This document shows, one piece after another, positions 10,348 to 19,071 of a stretch of 64,000 nucleotides of DNA. The stretch lies in assembly GCA_024710005.1 (NCBI GenBank), contig JANJVQ010000007.1, forward strand, positions 1 to 64,000. The letters are read 5' to 3'. The notes beneath the pieces are model-generated. The model was not told where the DNA came from. It worked only from the letters and a program-made list of their open reading frames with translations, and did not search any database. A program made the translations under genes and the position numbers. Positions within the stretch are counted from its first letter, which is position 1; the number at the start of each line of letters is the position of its first letter. The DNA comes from Paludibacter sp. Lineage in GTDB: Bacteria > Bacteroidota > Bacteroidia > Bacteroidales > Paludibacteraceae.

Positions 10348-10368
10348 GCTTACTTATTAAACAACAAA

Positions 10369-10403
10369 TCGGCAAAAAGTCACTATCCTGAGCCTTTTGC
10401 CGA
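10369..10403 (-). terminator. Inverted repeat between the DksA-like gene and lspA
   Basis: Arms TCGGCAAAAAG (10369-10379) and CCTTTTGCCGA (10393-10403) pair over 10-11 bases around a 13-base loop. No long T tract follows on the minus strand, so it may be a partial terminator or an RNA-stability element within the operon rather than a full stop. Confidence 0.4.
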
Positions 10404-10425
10404 AATGCCTATGTGATCATTTTGA

Positions 10426-10803
10426 TTATTTCTGTTGCGTTTTAGCCTCAATGCTCAGCGTTGCATGCGGTACGGCACGCAAACGTTCTTTGGGAATCAG
10501 CTTGCCCGTCTCACGGCAAATGCCATAAGTCTTATTTTCAATGCGAATCAACGCAGCCTGCAAGTGCTGAATAAATTTCATCTGACGTTGTGCCAAACGA
10601 CCCGACTCTTCTTTCGAAAGCGTAGCTGCACCTTCTTCCAACACCTTGAATGTAGGGGAAGTATCCATCACGTCATTTCCGTCCAGATTGGTCAGACCAT
10701 TCTTCAACATCTCATAATCCTTCTGTGCCTTTTCGAGTTTATCGATAATAATCTGACGAAACTCCTCCAATTCGGCGTCGGAGTATCTTGTTCTCTCTTC
10801 CAT
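10426..10803 (-). CDS. TraR/DksA family protein with reduced zinc finger
   Basis: The 125-residue protein has a coiled-coil-like N-terminal part (residues about 8-70) and ends in the TraR/DksA C-terminal motif (GICRETGKLIPKERLRAVPHA). Classical DksA has four zinc-binding cysteines; here only one (in GICRETG) remains. This reduction is common among Bacteroidota relatives. DksA-like proteins bind RNA polymerase and modulate stringent control; this role is inferred from the family. An in-frame GTG six bases upstream is a possible alternative start, but the ATG at 10803 gives the usual N-terminus (MEERTRYSDAE). Confidence 0.85.
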   Translation of the reverse strand: MEERTRYSDAELEEFRQIIIDKLEKAQKDYEMLKNGLTNLDGNDVMDTSPTFKVLEEGAATLSKEESGRLAQRQMKFIQHLQAALIRIENKTYGICRETGKLIPKERLRAVPHATLSIEAKTQQK

Positions 10804-10858
10804 AACCACTTCTTTTAAAATTAACGAAAATGTTTCCCGGGTACGATAAAAATTTTTG

Positions 10859-10890
10859 CGAATATACGACTTTTGTTTCAGTTGGACAAC
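10859..10890 (-). promoter_or_regulatory. Putative promoter of the DksA-like/lspA operon
   Basis: On the minus strand GTTG (10887-10890) is followed after 20 bases by TATATTCG (10859-10866), one mismatch from TAnnTTTG. The DksA-like ATG is 55 bases downstream. Confidence 0.55.
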
Positions 10891-10929
10891 ATATTTAGTC
10901 CTCCCGGTCTTTTTTTATTTTTACAACGT

Positions 10930-11880
10930 TTAGTATACCGCTTGTGCCACTCTTTTAACGCTTTGAGTTGCCATCATACTGTAAAAATGAATACTCGGTA
11001 CGCCGTGCGCGATCAAATCCTTAGCCTGCTGAATACACCACTCCACTCCTACCTCAACAGCGTCCGCATCGGAGTTACATTTGCGCAATTCAGCCGCAAA
11101 TGCTTCGGGAATATCCGTGTGGAAAATCTTGGGTAAAACGGTCATCTGATTTTGCAGCGTAATGGGCTTGATTCCGGGAATAATTGGCACATGAATGCCG
11201 TTTTCCTTGCATTTTGCCACAAAATCAAAATACTTTTGGTTGTCAAAAAACATTTGTGTAACTAAGTATTCAGCCCCGGCTTCCACTTTTTGTCTGGCAT
11301 ATTGCAAGTCTGATTCCAGGTTGGGCGCTTCCTCATGTTTCTCCGGATAGCATGCCATACCATAAGAAAACGGTGTAATCTTCGATTTCATCTGAGAACC
11401 GTCTAAAAAGAATCCCTGGTTGAACTTATTGACCTGTTGTTGAAGCTCGGTCGCGAAACGGTGACCGGTGGGACTAAACTCTTTTTCGTGTTTTCCCTTA
11501 TCTCCTCTGAGCAACAAAAGATCGGTTATCCCCAGAAACTGCAAATCTATCAGCGCATATTCGGTTTCCTCTTTGGTAAAACCGCTGCAAATGATGTGCG
11601 GAACCACCGGAATCTTGTATTTGTTTTGTACAGCAGCAGCAATTGCAACCGTACCGGGACGGTGACGTTCGGCCACCCTTTCAAATAAACCTCCCGGTTT
11701 TTCTCTGAAAACGAGTTCACTTCTGTGGGTCGTAATGTTGATATACTTTGGATCAAATTCACGCAAAGTATCAATTGTACGATACACTGTTTCGATACCA
11801 TTTCCTTTCAAAGGCGGCAACAACTCGAACGAAAAAGCCGTTTTCCCTCCTGCTGATTGTATTTTTTCTATCACACTCAT
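10930..11880 (-). CDS. metF: Methylenetetrahydrofolate reductase
   Basis: MetF reduces 5,10-methylenetetrahydrofolate to 5-methyltetrahydrofolate for methionine synthesis, using FAD. The 316-residue protein has the N-terminal FSFELLPP motif with the catalytic Glu at residue 19, and conserved TIM-barrel segments such as NITTHRS, LLLRGDKG and VTQMFFDN. The start ATG is at 11880. It is followed by about 50 bases before the promoter of the DksA-like gene, so the two are probably separate units. Confidence 0.95.
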   Translation of the reverse strand: MSVIEKIQSAGGKTAFSFELLPPLKGNGIETVYRTIDTLREFDPKYINITTHRSELVFREKPGGLFERVAERHRPGTVAIAAAVQNKYKIPVVPHIICSGFTKEETEYALIDLQFLGITDLLLLRGDKGKHEKEFSPTGHRFATELQQQVNKFNQGFFLDGSQMKSKITPFSYGMACYPEKHEEAPNLESDLQYARQKVEAGAEYLVTQMFFDNQKYFDFVAKCKENGIHVPIIPGIKPITLQNQMTVLPKIFHTDIPEAFAAELRKCNSDADAVEVGVEWCIQQAKDLIAHGVPSIHFYSMMATQSVKRVAQAVY

Positions 11881-11903
11881 GAAGATTTGAATCTAAAAGT
11901 GTG

Positions 11904-11911
11904 CAAAAATA
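11904..11911 (-). promoter_or_regulatory. Putative -7 box for metF
   Basis: The minus strand reads TATTTTTG here, a full match to TAnnTTTG, 23 bases before the metF ATG. A -33 box is not clear. Confidence 0.45.
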
Positions 11912-12075
11912 CGAAATATAATTTTAATTAAAGGAATCAGGGAGTAAATACTCTCCTCATAAAATATCCGGATGCTGTGAATTTCTTACGAAATAATTGC
12001 TCAATTCAAATAAAATAATTTAATTTGCGTTCAATTAATAAGTCTATTAAATTTAATTATTAAACAAGCTTATAA

Positions 12076-12702
12076 ATGGCTGAAGAAAAATTAAACCAAC
12101 CCACAGAACAAGCCATTCTTGAAGCGGCTGAGAAACTGTTTCTTGAAAAGGGATTTGAGGCTACGTCCACCACACAGATTGCTAAAGAAGTTGGTTGTAA
12201 TCAGGCACTCATTCATTACTATTTCCGTACTAAGGATAATCTCTTCAATACAATCTTCGAACAAAAGTTCAGACTCTTCTTTCAACAGCTATTTAACATC
12301 GAAGGGGTTAAATCAATGGGGTTTGAAGAAAAAATCCGCCACTTAATCATCTCTCACTTTGCCCTGTTGGAAAATAATCCTCAGATTCCACTTTTAATAA
12401 TCAGGGAGTTATCGCGGAAACCCGAACAAGTGGCTTTGTTGCGGGAAAAACTGCGGGAATTACCTGAGAAGCTTTTTGCGGCACTGAACGATGACCTGCA
12501 GGCAGAAATAAAAGCCGGCAGGGTTCGCCCAGTCAGTTTGATCGACATCATGATACCTGCTATTTCGATGAATGTGGCTTTGTTCGTGATGATGCCTGTG
12601 GTCGAACAGGTGTTGCAAATGGACGAGGGACAAAAGAAAAATCTGATTGAGCACAGGAGAAATGCGAATGTGGATTTTATTTTACATAGCATCCGCGCAT
12701 GA
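12076..12702 (+). CDS. TetR/AcrR family transcriptional regulator
   Basis: The 208-residue protein has an N-terminal TetR helix-turn-helix (residues about 10-55: AILEAAEKLFLEKGFEATS, then CNQALIHYYFRTKDNLF) and a helical ligand-binding domain. It is the first gene of a run of seven ending with two ABC-2 permeases. The order TetR, membrane fusion protein, ATPase, two permeases matches E. coli cecR-ybhGFSR, so it likely represses the downstream efflux genes; this is inference. A heptanucleotide array separates it from the TolC-like gene. Confidence 0.9.
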   Translation: MAEEKLNQPTEQAILEAAEKLFLEKGFEATSTTQIAKEVGCNQALIHYYFRTKDNLFNTIFEQKFRLFFQQLFNIEGVKSMGFEEKIRHLIISHFALLENNPQIPLLIIRELSRKPEQVALLREKLRELPEKLFAALNDDLQAEIKAGRVRPVSLIDIMIPAISMNVALFVMMPVVEQVLQMDEGQKKNLIEHRRNANVDFILHSIRA

Positions 12703-12722
12703 ACGCTTGAGATACGCAATTA

Positions 12723-12757
12723 TTAGTGGTTAGTGGTTAGTGGTTAGTGGTTAGTGG
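12723..12757. repeat. Five tandem TTAGTGG heptamers
   Basis: Five perfect copies of TTAGTGG lie between the TetR gene stop and the TolC-like gene. The same heptamer occurs at 55665-55728. It has no matching inverted arm here. Confidence 0.97.
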
Positions 12758-12787
12758 TTAATTTTAAGACTAATTTTACTTGATGTT

Positions 12788-14074
12788 ATGAAAAGAAAGA
12801 TTTGGATTGCTAATATCATTCTGATGATCTGTTTTGCACCATTGAGCGGCATTACCCTCGATAGTTGCAGCATCAGGGCAAGAAATAATTATCCGTTGAT
12901 AAAACAATATGGATTGATAGAGAAAACGCGCGATTTTAATCTGTCGACCGTATCGAAAGCCTGGCTACCTCAGGTTAGTCTTGGTGTAAGGGCAACGTAC
13001 CAGTCGGATGTGACCGAAATCCCGGCGGCGCTCGGCAATGCCATTTCTGCTATTACCGGACAACCTTTTAGTATGCCATCTCTGCATAAAGATCAGTATC
13101 AGGCGGTTGTGGAAGTTAATCAATTAATCTGGGATGGCGGCGTAATCAGCTCTCAAAGAAGAAGCCTGGAAGCATCAGCCGAAATTGACAAGCAAAAAAC
13201 CGAAGTTGATTTGTATACATTGAATGAAAGAATACACCAGCTTTATTTTGGTATCATGCTATTAAACGAACAAATTACGCTACAAAATATCTTGTTGAAT
13301 GAACTGACAGCCAATCACAAAAAAGTACTTTCACTTGTTGAAAATGGAGTTGCTTTACCATCCGATGGGGATGCCATCAAAGTTGAAATGATTCAGGCCA
13401 GACAACGAATGTATGATTTGCGCAGTACGCAAAAGAACTATTGCATGATTTTGTCGGCTTTTACCGGACTTGTAATCGATGAAAAAACACCATTGGAGAA
13501 ACCGGTTGCAGCAGAACCGGCTGAAGCAATCAACTACCGTCCGGAGCTAAAACTTTTTGCGGCTCAACAGTTGTTACTATCCAATCAGGAAAAGGCTCTC
13601 CACGCATCCAATCTGCCAAAGATCAGCGCTTTCGTACAAGGGGGTTATGGCCGACCAGGTTTAAACATGTTTACTACTGATTTTTCTCCCTTTTATATCG
13701 GAGGAATCCGGCTGTCGTGGAACCTGAGCAACTTTTACTCCCTGAAATCAAATCTTGGAAAAATTGAGTTGAACAGGCAGCAAATAGAGGTCATGAAAGA
13801 AACTTTCCTGTTTAATAACACACTGGAAAGAAATCAACATCAGACTGAAATCGACAAACTCAGGGAAAACCTGAAAAGTGATGATGAAATTATATCCCTC
13901 AGGAAGAACATAAAGACAACTGCTGAAGCCCGCTTGTCAAACGGCACCATTACGGTCACCGACTTACTCAGGGAAATCAATGCAGAACACATTGCCCGTC
14001 AGCAAAAAGCATTGCACGAGATTCAACTCCTGATGGCCATTTATCAGTTAAAAACAAATACAAATAATCTGTAA
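12788..14074 (+). CDS. TolC family outer membrane efflux protein
   Basis: The 428-residue protein has a signal sequence (about 1-20) and two long helical halves separated by beta-rich segments, as in outer membrane efflux channels. Recognisable pieces are the N-terminal SCSIRARNNYPLIK segment, LPQVSLGVRATYQS, the repeat-like LPKISAFVQGGYGRPG, and the C-terminal NGTITVTDLLREINAEH. It would be the outer-membrane exit duct for the lipoprotein adaptor and ABC transporter encoded next; the adaptor gene starts 11 bases after its stop. Confidence 0.88.
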   Translation: MKRKIWIANIILMICFAPLSGITLDSCSIRARNNYPLIKQYGLIEKTRDFNLSTVSKAWLPQVSLGVRATYQSDVTEIPAALGNAISAITGQPFSMPSLHKDQYQAVVEVNQLIWDGGVISSQRRSLEASAEIDKQKTEVDLYTLNERIHQLYFGIMLLNEQITLQNILLNELTANHKKVLSLVENGVALPSDGDAIKVEMIQARQRMYDLRSTQKNYCMILSAFTGLVIDEKTPLEKPVAAEPAEAINYRPELKLFAAQQLLLSNQEKALHASNLPKISAFVQGGYGRPGLNMFTTDFSPFYIGGIRLSWNLSNFYSLKSNLGKIELNRQQIEVMKETFLFNNTLERNQHQTEIDKLRENLKSDDEIISLRKNIKTTAEARLSNGTITVTDLLREINAEHIARQQKALHEIQLLMAIYQLKTNTNNL

Positions 14075-14085
14075 ACATACTGGAT

Positions 14086-14985
14086 ATGAAAAGGTATAAA
14101 ATTTATGTTTTGCTTATCCTGATCGCGGGGTTTTCTTCTTGCAGGAATACCGATTCCGACTTCGATGCTTCGGGGACATTCGAAACGACTGAAATCATTG
14201 TTTCTGCAGAAGCGGCTGGTAAAATCAGGACATTCGATGTAGTTGAAGGTCAATCGCTAATAGAGAATGAAACAGTCGGTTACATCGACAGCACGCAACT
14301 GTACCTGAAAAAACGTCAATTACTGGCATCCATTGACGCCTTGCTCAGCCGTCGACCCGATTTAAAAAAACAACTCGGGACACTGGAACAGCAACTTACA
14401 ACAGCCCGTAACGAAAAGAAACGGGTGGAAAATTTGCTCAAGTCAAACGCGGCTACCACGAAACAACTTGACGACCTGAATGCGCAGATTGCGATGCTGG
14501 AGCGACAACTAACCGCGACAAAATCAACACTTGAATCATCGCTGCAAAGTATTTCAGGAGAAAAGGAAGCTCTTGAAATTCAGGTTTTGCAATTAGAAGA
14601 CCAGCTTCAGAAGTGCCATATTACCAGTCCGATTACCGGCACTGTACTCGTTAAGTATGCAGAAAAAGGAGAGTTGGCTTCACCCGGTAAGGCCCTTTTC
14701 AAAATCGGAGACACCAACAACATGATTTTCAGGGCATACATCACAGCGGATCAACTTACAAAGATCAAAAACGGTCAGCAGGTTCAGGTTTGTGCCGATT
14801 TCGGAAAAGAGGAGTACAAATGCTATGAGGGTACAATAAGCTGGATATCGACAAAATCTGAATTTACGCCCAAAACCATCCAAACAAGAAACGAAAGAGC
14901 GAATCTGGTATATGCCGCGAAAGTGATGGTGAAAAACGACGGATACCTGAAAATCGGGCAGTATGGTTTTTTAAAGATTAAATAA
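14086..14985 (+). CDS. HlyD-type membrane fusion lipoprotein
   Basis: This is a periplasmic adaptor of 299 residues. The signal ends in a lipobox (GFSSC, Cys at about residue 19), so it is probably lipid-anchored. A biotinyl-lipoyl-like half domain (VSAEAAGKIRTFDVVEGQ) precedes a coiled coil (about 95-175), followed by the second half (ITSPITGTVLVKYAEKGE) and a beta-barrel region. This is the YbhG plan. The ATPase gene starts two bases after its stop. Confidence 0.9.
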   Translation: MKRYKIYVLLILIAGFSSCRNTDSDFDASGTFETTEIIVSAEAAGKIRTFDVVEGQSLIENETVGYIDSTQLYLKKRQLLASIDALLSRRPDLKKQLGTLEQQLTTARNEKKRVENLLKSNAATTKQLDDLNAQIAMLERQLTATKSTLESSLQSISGEKEALEIQVLQLEDQLQKCHITSPITGTVLVKYAEKGELASPGKALFKIGDTNNMIFRAYITADQLTKIKNGQQVQVCADFGKEEYKCYEGTISWISTKSEFTPKTIQTRNERANLVYAAKVMVKNDGYLKIGQYGFLKIK

Positions 14986-14987
14986 TC

Positions 14988-15953
14988 ATGATCAGCTGCA
15001 AGAACATCAGCAAGAAGTATAAAAAAGTTCAGGCACTCAGCGACATCAGTTTTGAGGTGAAGCCGGGTGAGATATTCGGACTGATTGGTCCGGATGGCGC
15101 CGGTAAAACAACGCTTTTCAGGATCTTAACCACTTTAATACTGGCTGATGAGGGCGTTGCATCTGTTGATGGATTAGATGTCGTCAACGACTATAAACTG
15201 ATACGGGAACGGGTTGGATATATGCCCGGACGGTTTTCCCTGTATCAGGATTTATCGGTCGAAGAGAATCTGAATTTCTTTGCGACTGTTTTTAACACGA
15301 CAGTTGAGGAGAACTATGAATTAGTCAGGGATATTTATCAGCAAATAGAACCATTTAAAACCAGAAAAGCAGGAAAATTATCGGGTGGTATGAAACAAAA
15401 ATTGGCACTGAGTTGTGCGTTAATCCATAAGCCGACCGTGCTTTTTTTAGATGAACCGACGACGGGAGTTGACCCTGTTTCCAGAAAAGAATTCTGGGGC
15501 ATGTTGAAAAATCTTCAGCAACAGGGAATCACCATCCTGGTTTCAACGCCTTACATGGATGAAGCCAGTCTGTGCGACCGGATAGCGCTGATACAAAAAG
15601 GAAGATTGTTAACCATTGACAGTCCGGGGAAGATTGCTGACGGTTTTAAAAAGACCTTACTTTCCGTTTCAGCTGAAAACATGTCACTGCTATTAACCGA
15701 TTTAAGAACAATTCCTGAAGTAGAAAACTGTTATGCTTTTGGCGATAGTCATCACATTACCCTGAAAAACAGGACTTCAAGATATGAACAAGAGCATTCG
15801 GATTCAAAGGGAAAGAAGGATAACGAAATAGAGTTTATCATTAATGATTTGAAGGTGACGCTTGAAGCAAAAAACCACCTCAATATTATTATAAAAGAAA
15901 TTAAACCCGGAATTGAAGATTGCTTCATGGAACTGTCTAAAAACAACCTATAA
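14988..15953 (+). CDS. ABC transporter ATPase with degenerate Q- and H-loops
   Basis: This is the first of two adjacent ATPases, 321 residues. Walker A (GPDGAGKTT) is at 34-42, the signature LSGGMKQ at 131-137 and Walker B VLFLDE at 151-156. Two otherwise conserved residues are missing: the Q-loop reads YMPGRF (Gly81 instead of Gln) and the switch position reads VSTPYMDEA (Pro188 instead of His). About 110 extra C-terminal residues follow the ATPase domain. In E. coli YbhF both ATPase domains are fused; here they are separate genes three bases apart. Confidence 0.93.
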   Translation: MISCKNISKKYKKVQALSDISFEVKPGEIFGLIGPDGAGKTTLFRILTTLILADEGVASVDGLDVVNDYKLIRERVGYMPGRFSLYQDLSVEENLNFFATVFNTTVEENYELVRDIYQQIEPFKTRKAGKLSGGMKQKLALSCALIHKPTVLFLDEPTTGVDPVSRKEFWGMLKNLQQQGITILVSTPYMDEASLCDRIALIQKGRLLTIDSPGKIADGFKKTLLSVSAENMSLLLTDLRTIPEVENCYAFGDSHHITLKNRTSRYEQEHSDSKGKKDNEIEFIINDLKVTLEAKNHLNIIIKEIKPGIEDCFMELSKNNL

Positions 15954-15956
15954 AAG

Positions 15957-16697
15957 ATGGAAAAGGTCATCGTGGTGGAAAATCTGACGAAAGCATTCGG
16001 CCGCTTCAAGGCAGTTGATCAAATCTCCTTTGAAGTAGAGAAAGGTGAGATTTTTGGTTTCCTGGGTGCAAACGGAGCCGGGAAAACAACTGCCATGCGG
16101 ATGTTGTGCGGACTGAGCATCCCTACATCCGGAAAAGCACTTGTAGCTGGTTATGATATTCGCACGCAACCGGAGATGATCAAAAAGAACATCGGGTATA
16201 TGAGCCAGAAATTTGCTCTTTACGAAGACCTGACTGTCGCTGAGAACATCCGGTTTTATGCCGGCATTTACCAGGTGCCTGAAAAAGAAATTGCGCCACG
16301 TACTCAGAAACTACTCGAAAGGTTAGGATTAGAGCACGAGAAGGACAGTTTGGTTAAATCACTCCCGCTGGGCTGGAAACAGAAATTAGCCTTTTCGGTG
16401 GCAGTTTTCCACCATCCGGGAATTGTATTTTTGGATGAACCTACCGGAGGCGTCGACCCGGTCACCCGCCGCCAATTCTGGGAAATGATTTACGAAGCAA
16501 CCGACAGCGGAATTACCGTATTCGTGACGACTCATTATATGGATGAAGCCGAGTACTGCGATCGTGTTTCTATTATGGTGGACGGTAAAATTGCCGCATT
16601 AGATACACCTGCGAATCTGAAAAAGGAATTTGATGCCAACAATATGGATGAGGTATTTTACCGCTTGGCGCGTAATGCATCCAGAAAAGCCGATTGA
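15957..16697 (+). CDS. ABC transporter ATPase with degenerate signature motif
   Basis: This is the second ATPase, 246 residues. Walker A (GANGAGKTT) is at 37-45, the Q-loop Gln at 84 (YMSQKF), Walker B IVFLDE at 156-161 and the switch His at 193 (TTHYMDEA). The signature motif, normally LSGGxxQ, reads LPLGWKQ at 136-142. It therefore complements the preceding ATPase, which has a good signature but poor Q- and H-loops. It probably forms a heterodimer with it beneath the two permeases. Confidence 0.93.
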   Translation: MEKVIVVENLTKAFGRFKAVDQISFEVEKGEIFGFLGANGAGKTTAMRMLCGLSIPTSGKALVAGYDIRTQPEMIKKNIGYMSQKFALYEDLTVAENIRFYAGIYQVPEKEIAPRTQKLLERLGLEHEKDSLVKSLPLGWKQKLAFSVAVFHHPGIVFLDEPTGGVDPVTRRQFWEMIYEATDSGITVFVTTHYMDEAEYCDRVSIMVDGKIAALDTPANLKKEFDANNMDEVFYRLARNASRKAD

Positions 16698-16698
16698 G

Positions 16699-17805
16699 AT
16701 GAAACAGTTTATATCATTTGTCAGAAAAGAATTTCATCATATCTTCAGGGACAGGACCACCATGGCGATCCTGCTCATCCTGCCTGTACTGATGCTATTA
16801 CTGTTCGGTTACGCCATCAATACAGAAGTGAAAAACTCCAAAATCGCGGTGTACGACCCGTCCAATGACACTTATACCCGGGCTATCATCGAAAAGATGC
16901 AGGCAAGTGAGTATTTCTCTGTTGTAAAGATGCTGAAAAATGAACAGGAGATGAGCGAACAATTTAAAAGTGGCGAGGTGAAAATGGTTATTGCTTTCAG
17001 TGAAAACTTCCATGAGAATCTCTTGCACTCCGGCGATGCCCAAATTGCCCTGATTGCTGACGCAACCGACCCGAATTCGGCCAAATCGGTTGTAAATTAC
17101 GCAACTGCCATCATTGCCGGCTATCAGATGGAATCTCAACAGCTACAACAAATCCCGTTTCAAATAGATACACAGATAAAACTGCTCTATAACCCGCAAA
17201 TGAAAGGAGCCTACAATTTCGTACCGGGTGTTATGGGCATGATATTGATGTTGATTTGCGCCATGATGACTTCCATCTCCATCGCGCGGGAGAAAGAAAT
17301 GGGGACGATGGAGGTTTTGTTAGTATCCCCCGTGAAACCGGCCATGCTGATTATCGCGAAAGCAATTCCCTATTTTTTCATTTCGCTTATCAACCTGACT
17401 ACCATCCTGCTGATTTCAGTTTTTATCCTGGGAGTTCCCGTGGCCGGTAGCTTGCTGTGGTTGTTGGTACTTTCATTGGTCTATATTTTTGTAAACCTGT
17501 CGCTCGGCTTGGTCATATCATCGGTTGTGAATAACCAGCAAACCGCCTTGCTCATTTCAGGAATGGTGTTGATGCTCCCGGTCATCATGTTGTCGGGTAT
17601 GATGTTTCCGGTCGAAAATATGCCCGTGTTCTTTCAGTGGATATCGCAGCTGATTCCTGCTAAATGGTATATCATTGGCGTTAAGAAAATCATGATCAAG
17701 GGACTGGGCTTTTCTGCCATCATGCCACAGCTGGCTGTGTTGTCTGGTATGGCTGTTTTGTTAATCGCCATCAGTATAAAAAAATTCAAATACAGACTGG
17801 AGTAA
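16699..17805 (+). CDS. ABC-2 type permease (first of pair)
   Basis: The 368-residue permease begins at the ATG at 16699, one base after the ATPase stop; the frame is open further upstream inside the ATPase gene, but this start gives the family N-terminus (MKQFISFVRKEF). One membrane segment is near residue 25, a large external domain spans about 45-165, and five further segments follow. The conserved EKEMGTMEVLLVSPVKP motif sits on the cytoplasmic side after the second segment. It resembles YbhS. It probably pairs with the next permease. Confidence 0.92.
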   Translation: MKQFISFVRKEFHHIFRDRTTMAILLILPVLMLLLFGYAINTEVKNSKIAVYDPSNDTYTRAIIEKMQASEYFSVVKMLKNEQEMSEQFKSGEVKMVIAFSENFHENLLHSGDAQIALIADATDPNSAKSVVNYATAIIAGYQMESQQLQQIPFQIDTQIKLLYNPQMKGAYNFVPGVMGMILMLICAMMTSISIAREKEMGTMEVLLVSPVKPAMLIIAKAIPYFFISLINLTTILLISVFILGVPVAGSLLWLLVLSLVYIFVNLSLGLVISSVVNNQQTALLISGMVLMLPVIMLSGMMFPVENMPVFFQWISQLIPAKWYIIGVKKIMIKGLGFSAIMPQLAVLSGMAVLLIAISIKKFKYRLE

Positions 17806-17809
17806 GCTT

Positions 17810-18925
17810 ATGACACTGAAATATCTGTTAGAAAAAGAATTCCTTCAAATCAAAAGGAATAAATTCATGCCGAGGATGATTTTCATATTACCCTTCGTCG
17901 CGCTTGCTCTGTTTCCCTTAGTTGCTAATTTCGAAGTTAAAAACATCAATCTGGCGGTGGTGGATAATGATCACAGTAGCTTCTCGGCTCGCCTGATTCA
18001 AAAAACAGCTTCTTCAGGATATTTTCACCTGACCAGAACCACTGCCGACTACCAAACCGCCCTTCATCATATCGAACAGGATGATGCGGACGTTATCCTG
18101 GAAATAGCGCCCGGTTTTGAGAAAAACCTGATGAATTATCAACCAGCTGAAGTCTTAATTTCAACCAATACTGTCAATGGTATGAAAGGCGGACTCAGCA
18201 GCATGTATCTTTCGGGAATCATCAGCGATTTTTCAGCTGAAATCAGAGCGAAGCACCTGCAAATCAACAGCATATTAAAGGCAAACTCCCTCGAAATCAT
18301 TCCCCGTTACGATTACAATCCCCATTTAGAGTATAAATACACCATGGTTCCGGCTATCCTGATGATGATGCTTGCCATGCTGAGTGGCTTTCTGCCGGCG
18401 CTGAACATCGTGGGCGAAAAAGAAAAAGGCACCATCGAGCAATTAAACGTAACGCCGGTAAGCAAATTCACCCTGATTTTATCCAAACTGATTCCCTACT
18501 GGGTGATTGGTTTTATTGTTTTGACAATCTGCTTCTTAGTTGCCTGGATGTTCTACGGGATGATATCGGCAGGTGGCTATTTACAGATCTATCTTTTTGC
18601 AGCCGTATTTGTCCTCGCGTTTTCCGGACTCGGATTGGTCATCTCAAACTACGCGAACACGGTGCAACAAGCCATGTTCATGATGTTTTTCTTTGTAATC
18701 ACCTTCATATTTCTGAGCGGACTATACACCCCCGTAAGCAGCATGCCCGGCTGGACTCAAACATTAAGCCGTATCAGTCCGCTGCGCTACATGGTCGAAG
18801 TCCTGAGATTCATCTTCCTCAAAGGCAGCAACTTCTTCGATTTGAAATGGCACTTTGCAGCGCTATGCGGGTTCGCGGTGTTGTTTAACGGGTGGGCGGT
18901 GCTGAGTTACAGGAAGACGAATTAA
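17810..18925 (+). CDS. ABC-2 type permease (second of pair)
   Basis: The 371-residue permease has the same plan as its neighbour: an N-terminal membrane segment (about 20-40), an external domain and five C-terminal segments, with GEKEKGTIEQLNVTPVSKF as the conserved cytoplasmic motif. It resembles YbhR. Its start is four bases after the previous stop. It is the last gene of the efflux operon; no strong terminator follows. Confidence 0.92.
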   Translation: MTLKYLLEKEFLQIKRNKFMPRMIFILPFVALALFPLVANFEVKNINLAVVDNDHSSFSARLIQKTASSGYFHLTRTTADYQTALHHIEQDDADVILEIAPGFEKNLMNYQPAEVLISTNTVNGMKGGLSSMYLSGIISDFSAEIRAKHLQINSILKANSLEIIPRYDYNPHLEYKYTMVPAILMMMLAMLSGFLPALNIVGEKEKGTIEQLNVTPVSKFTLILSKLIPYWVIGFIVLTICFLVAWMFYGMISAGGYLQIYLFAAVFVLAFSGLGLVISNYANTVQQAMFMMFFFVITFIFLSGLYTPVSSMPGWTQTLSRISPLRYMVEVLRFIFLKGSNFFDLKWHFAALCGFAVLFNGWAVLSYRKTN

Positions 18926-18988
18926 AATTTGTCCCATTTCGACCATAAATTGGGTCAGAAACCCCATTAATTTCCCAAATAAAAATAT

Positions 18989-18996
18989 TATTTTTG
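18989..18996 (+). promoter_or_regulatory. Putative -7 box for the HU-like gene
   Basis: TATTTTTG matches TAnnTTTG and lies 75 bases before the preferred start of the HU-like gene. No clear -33 box is seen. Confidence 0.35.
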
Positions 18997-19071
18997 CCCT
19001 GTCAAACGCATTACACCAATCAGTAATTGCCGACACCAAACCTGATTATTCATTTTTTAATTTGTATGTTT

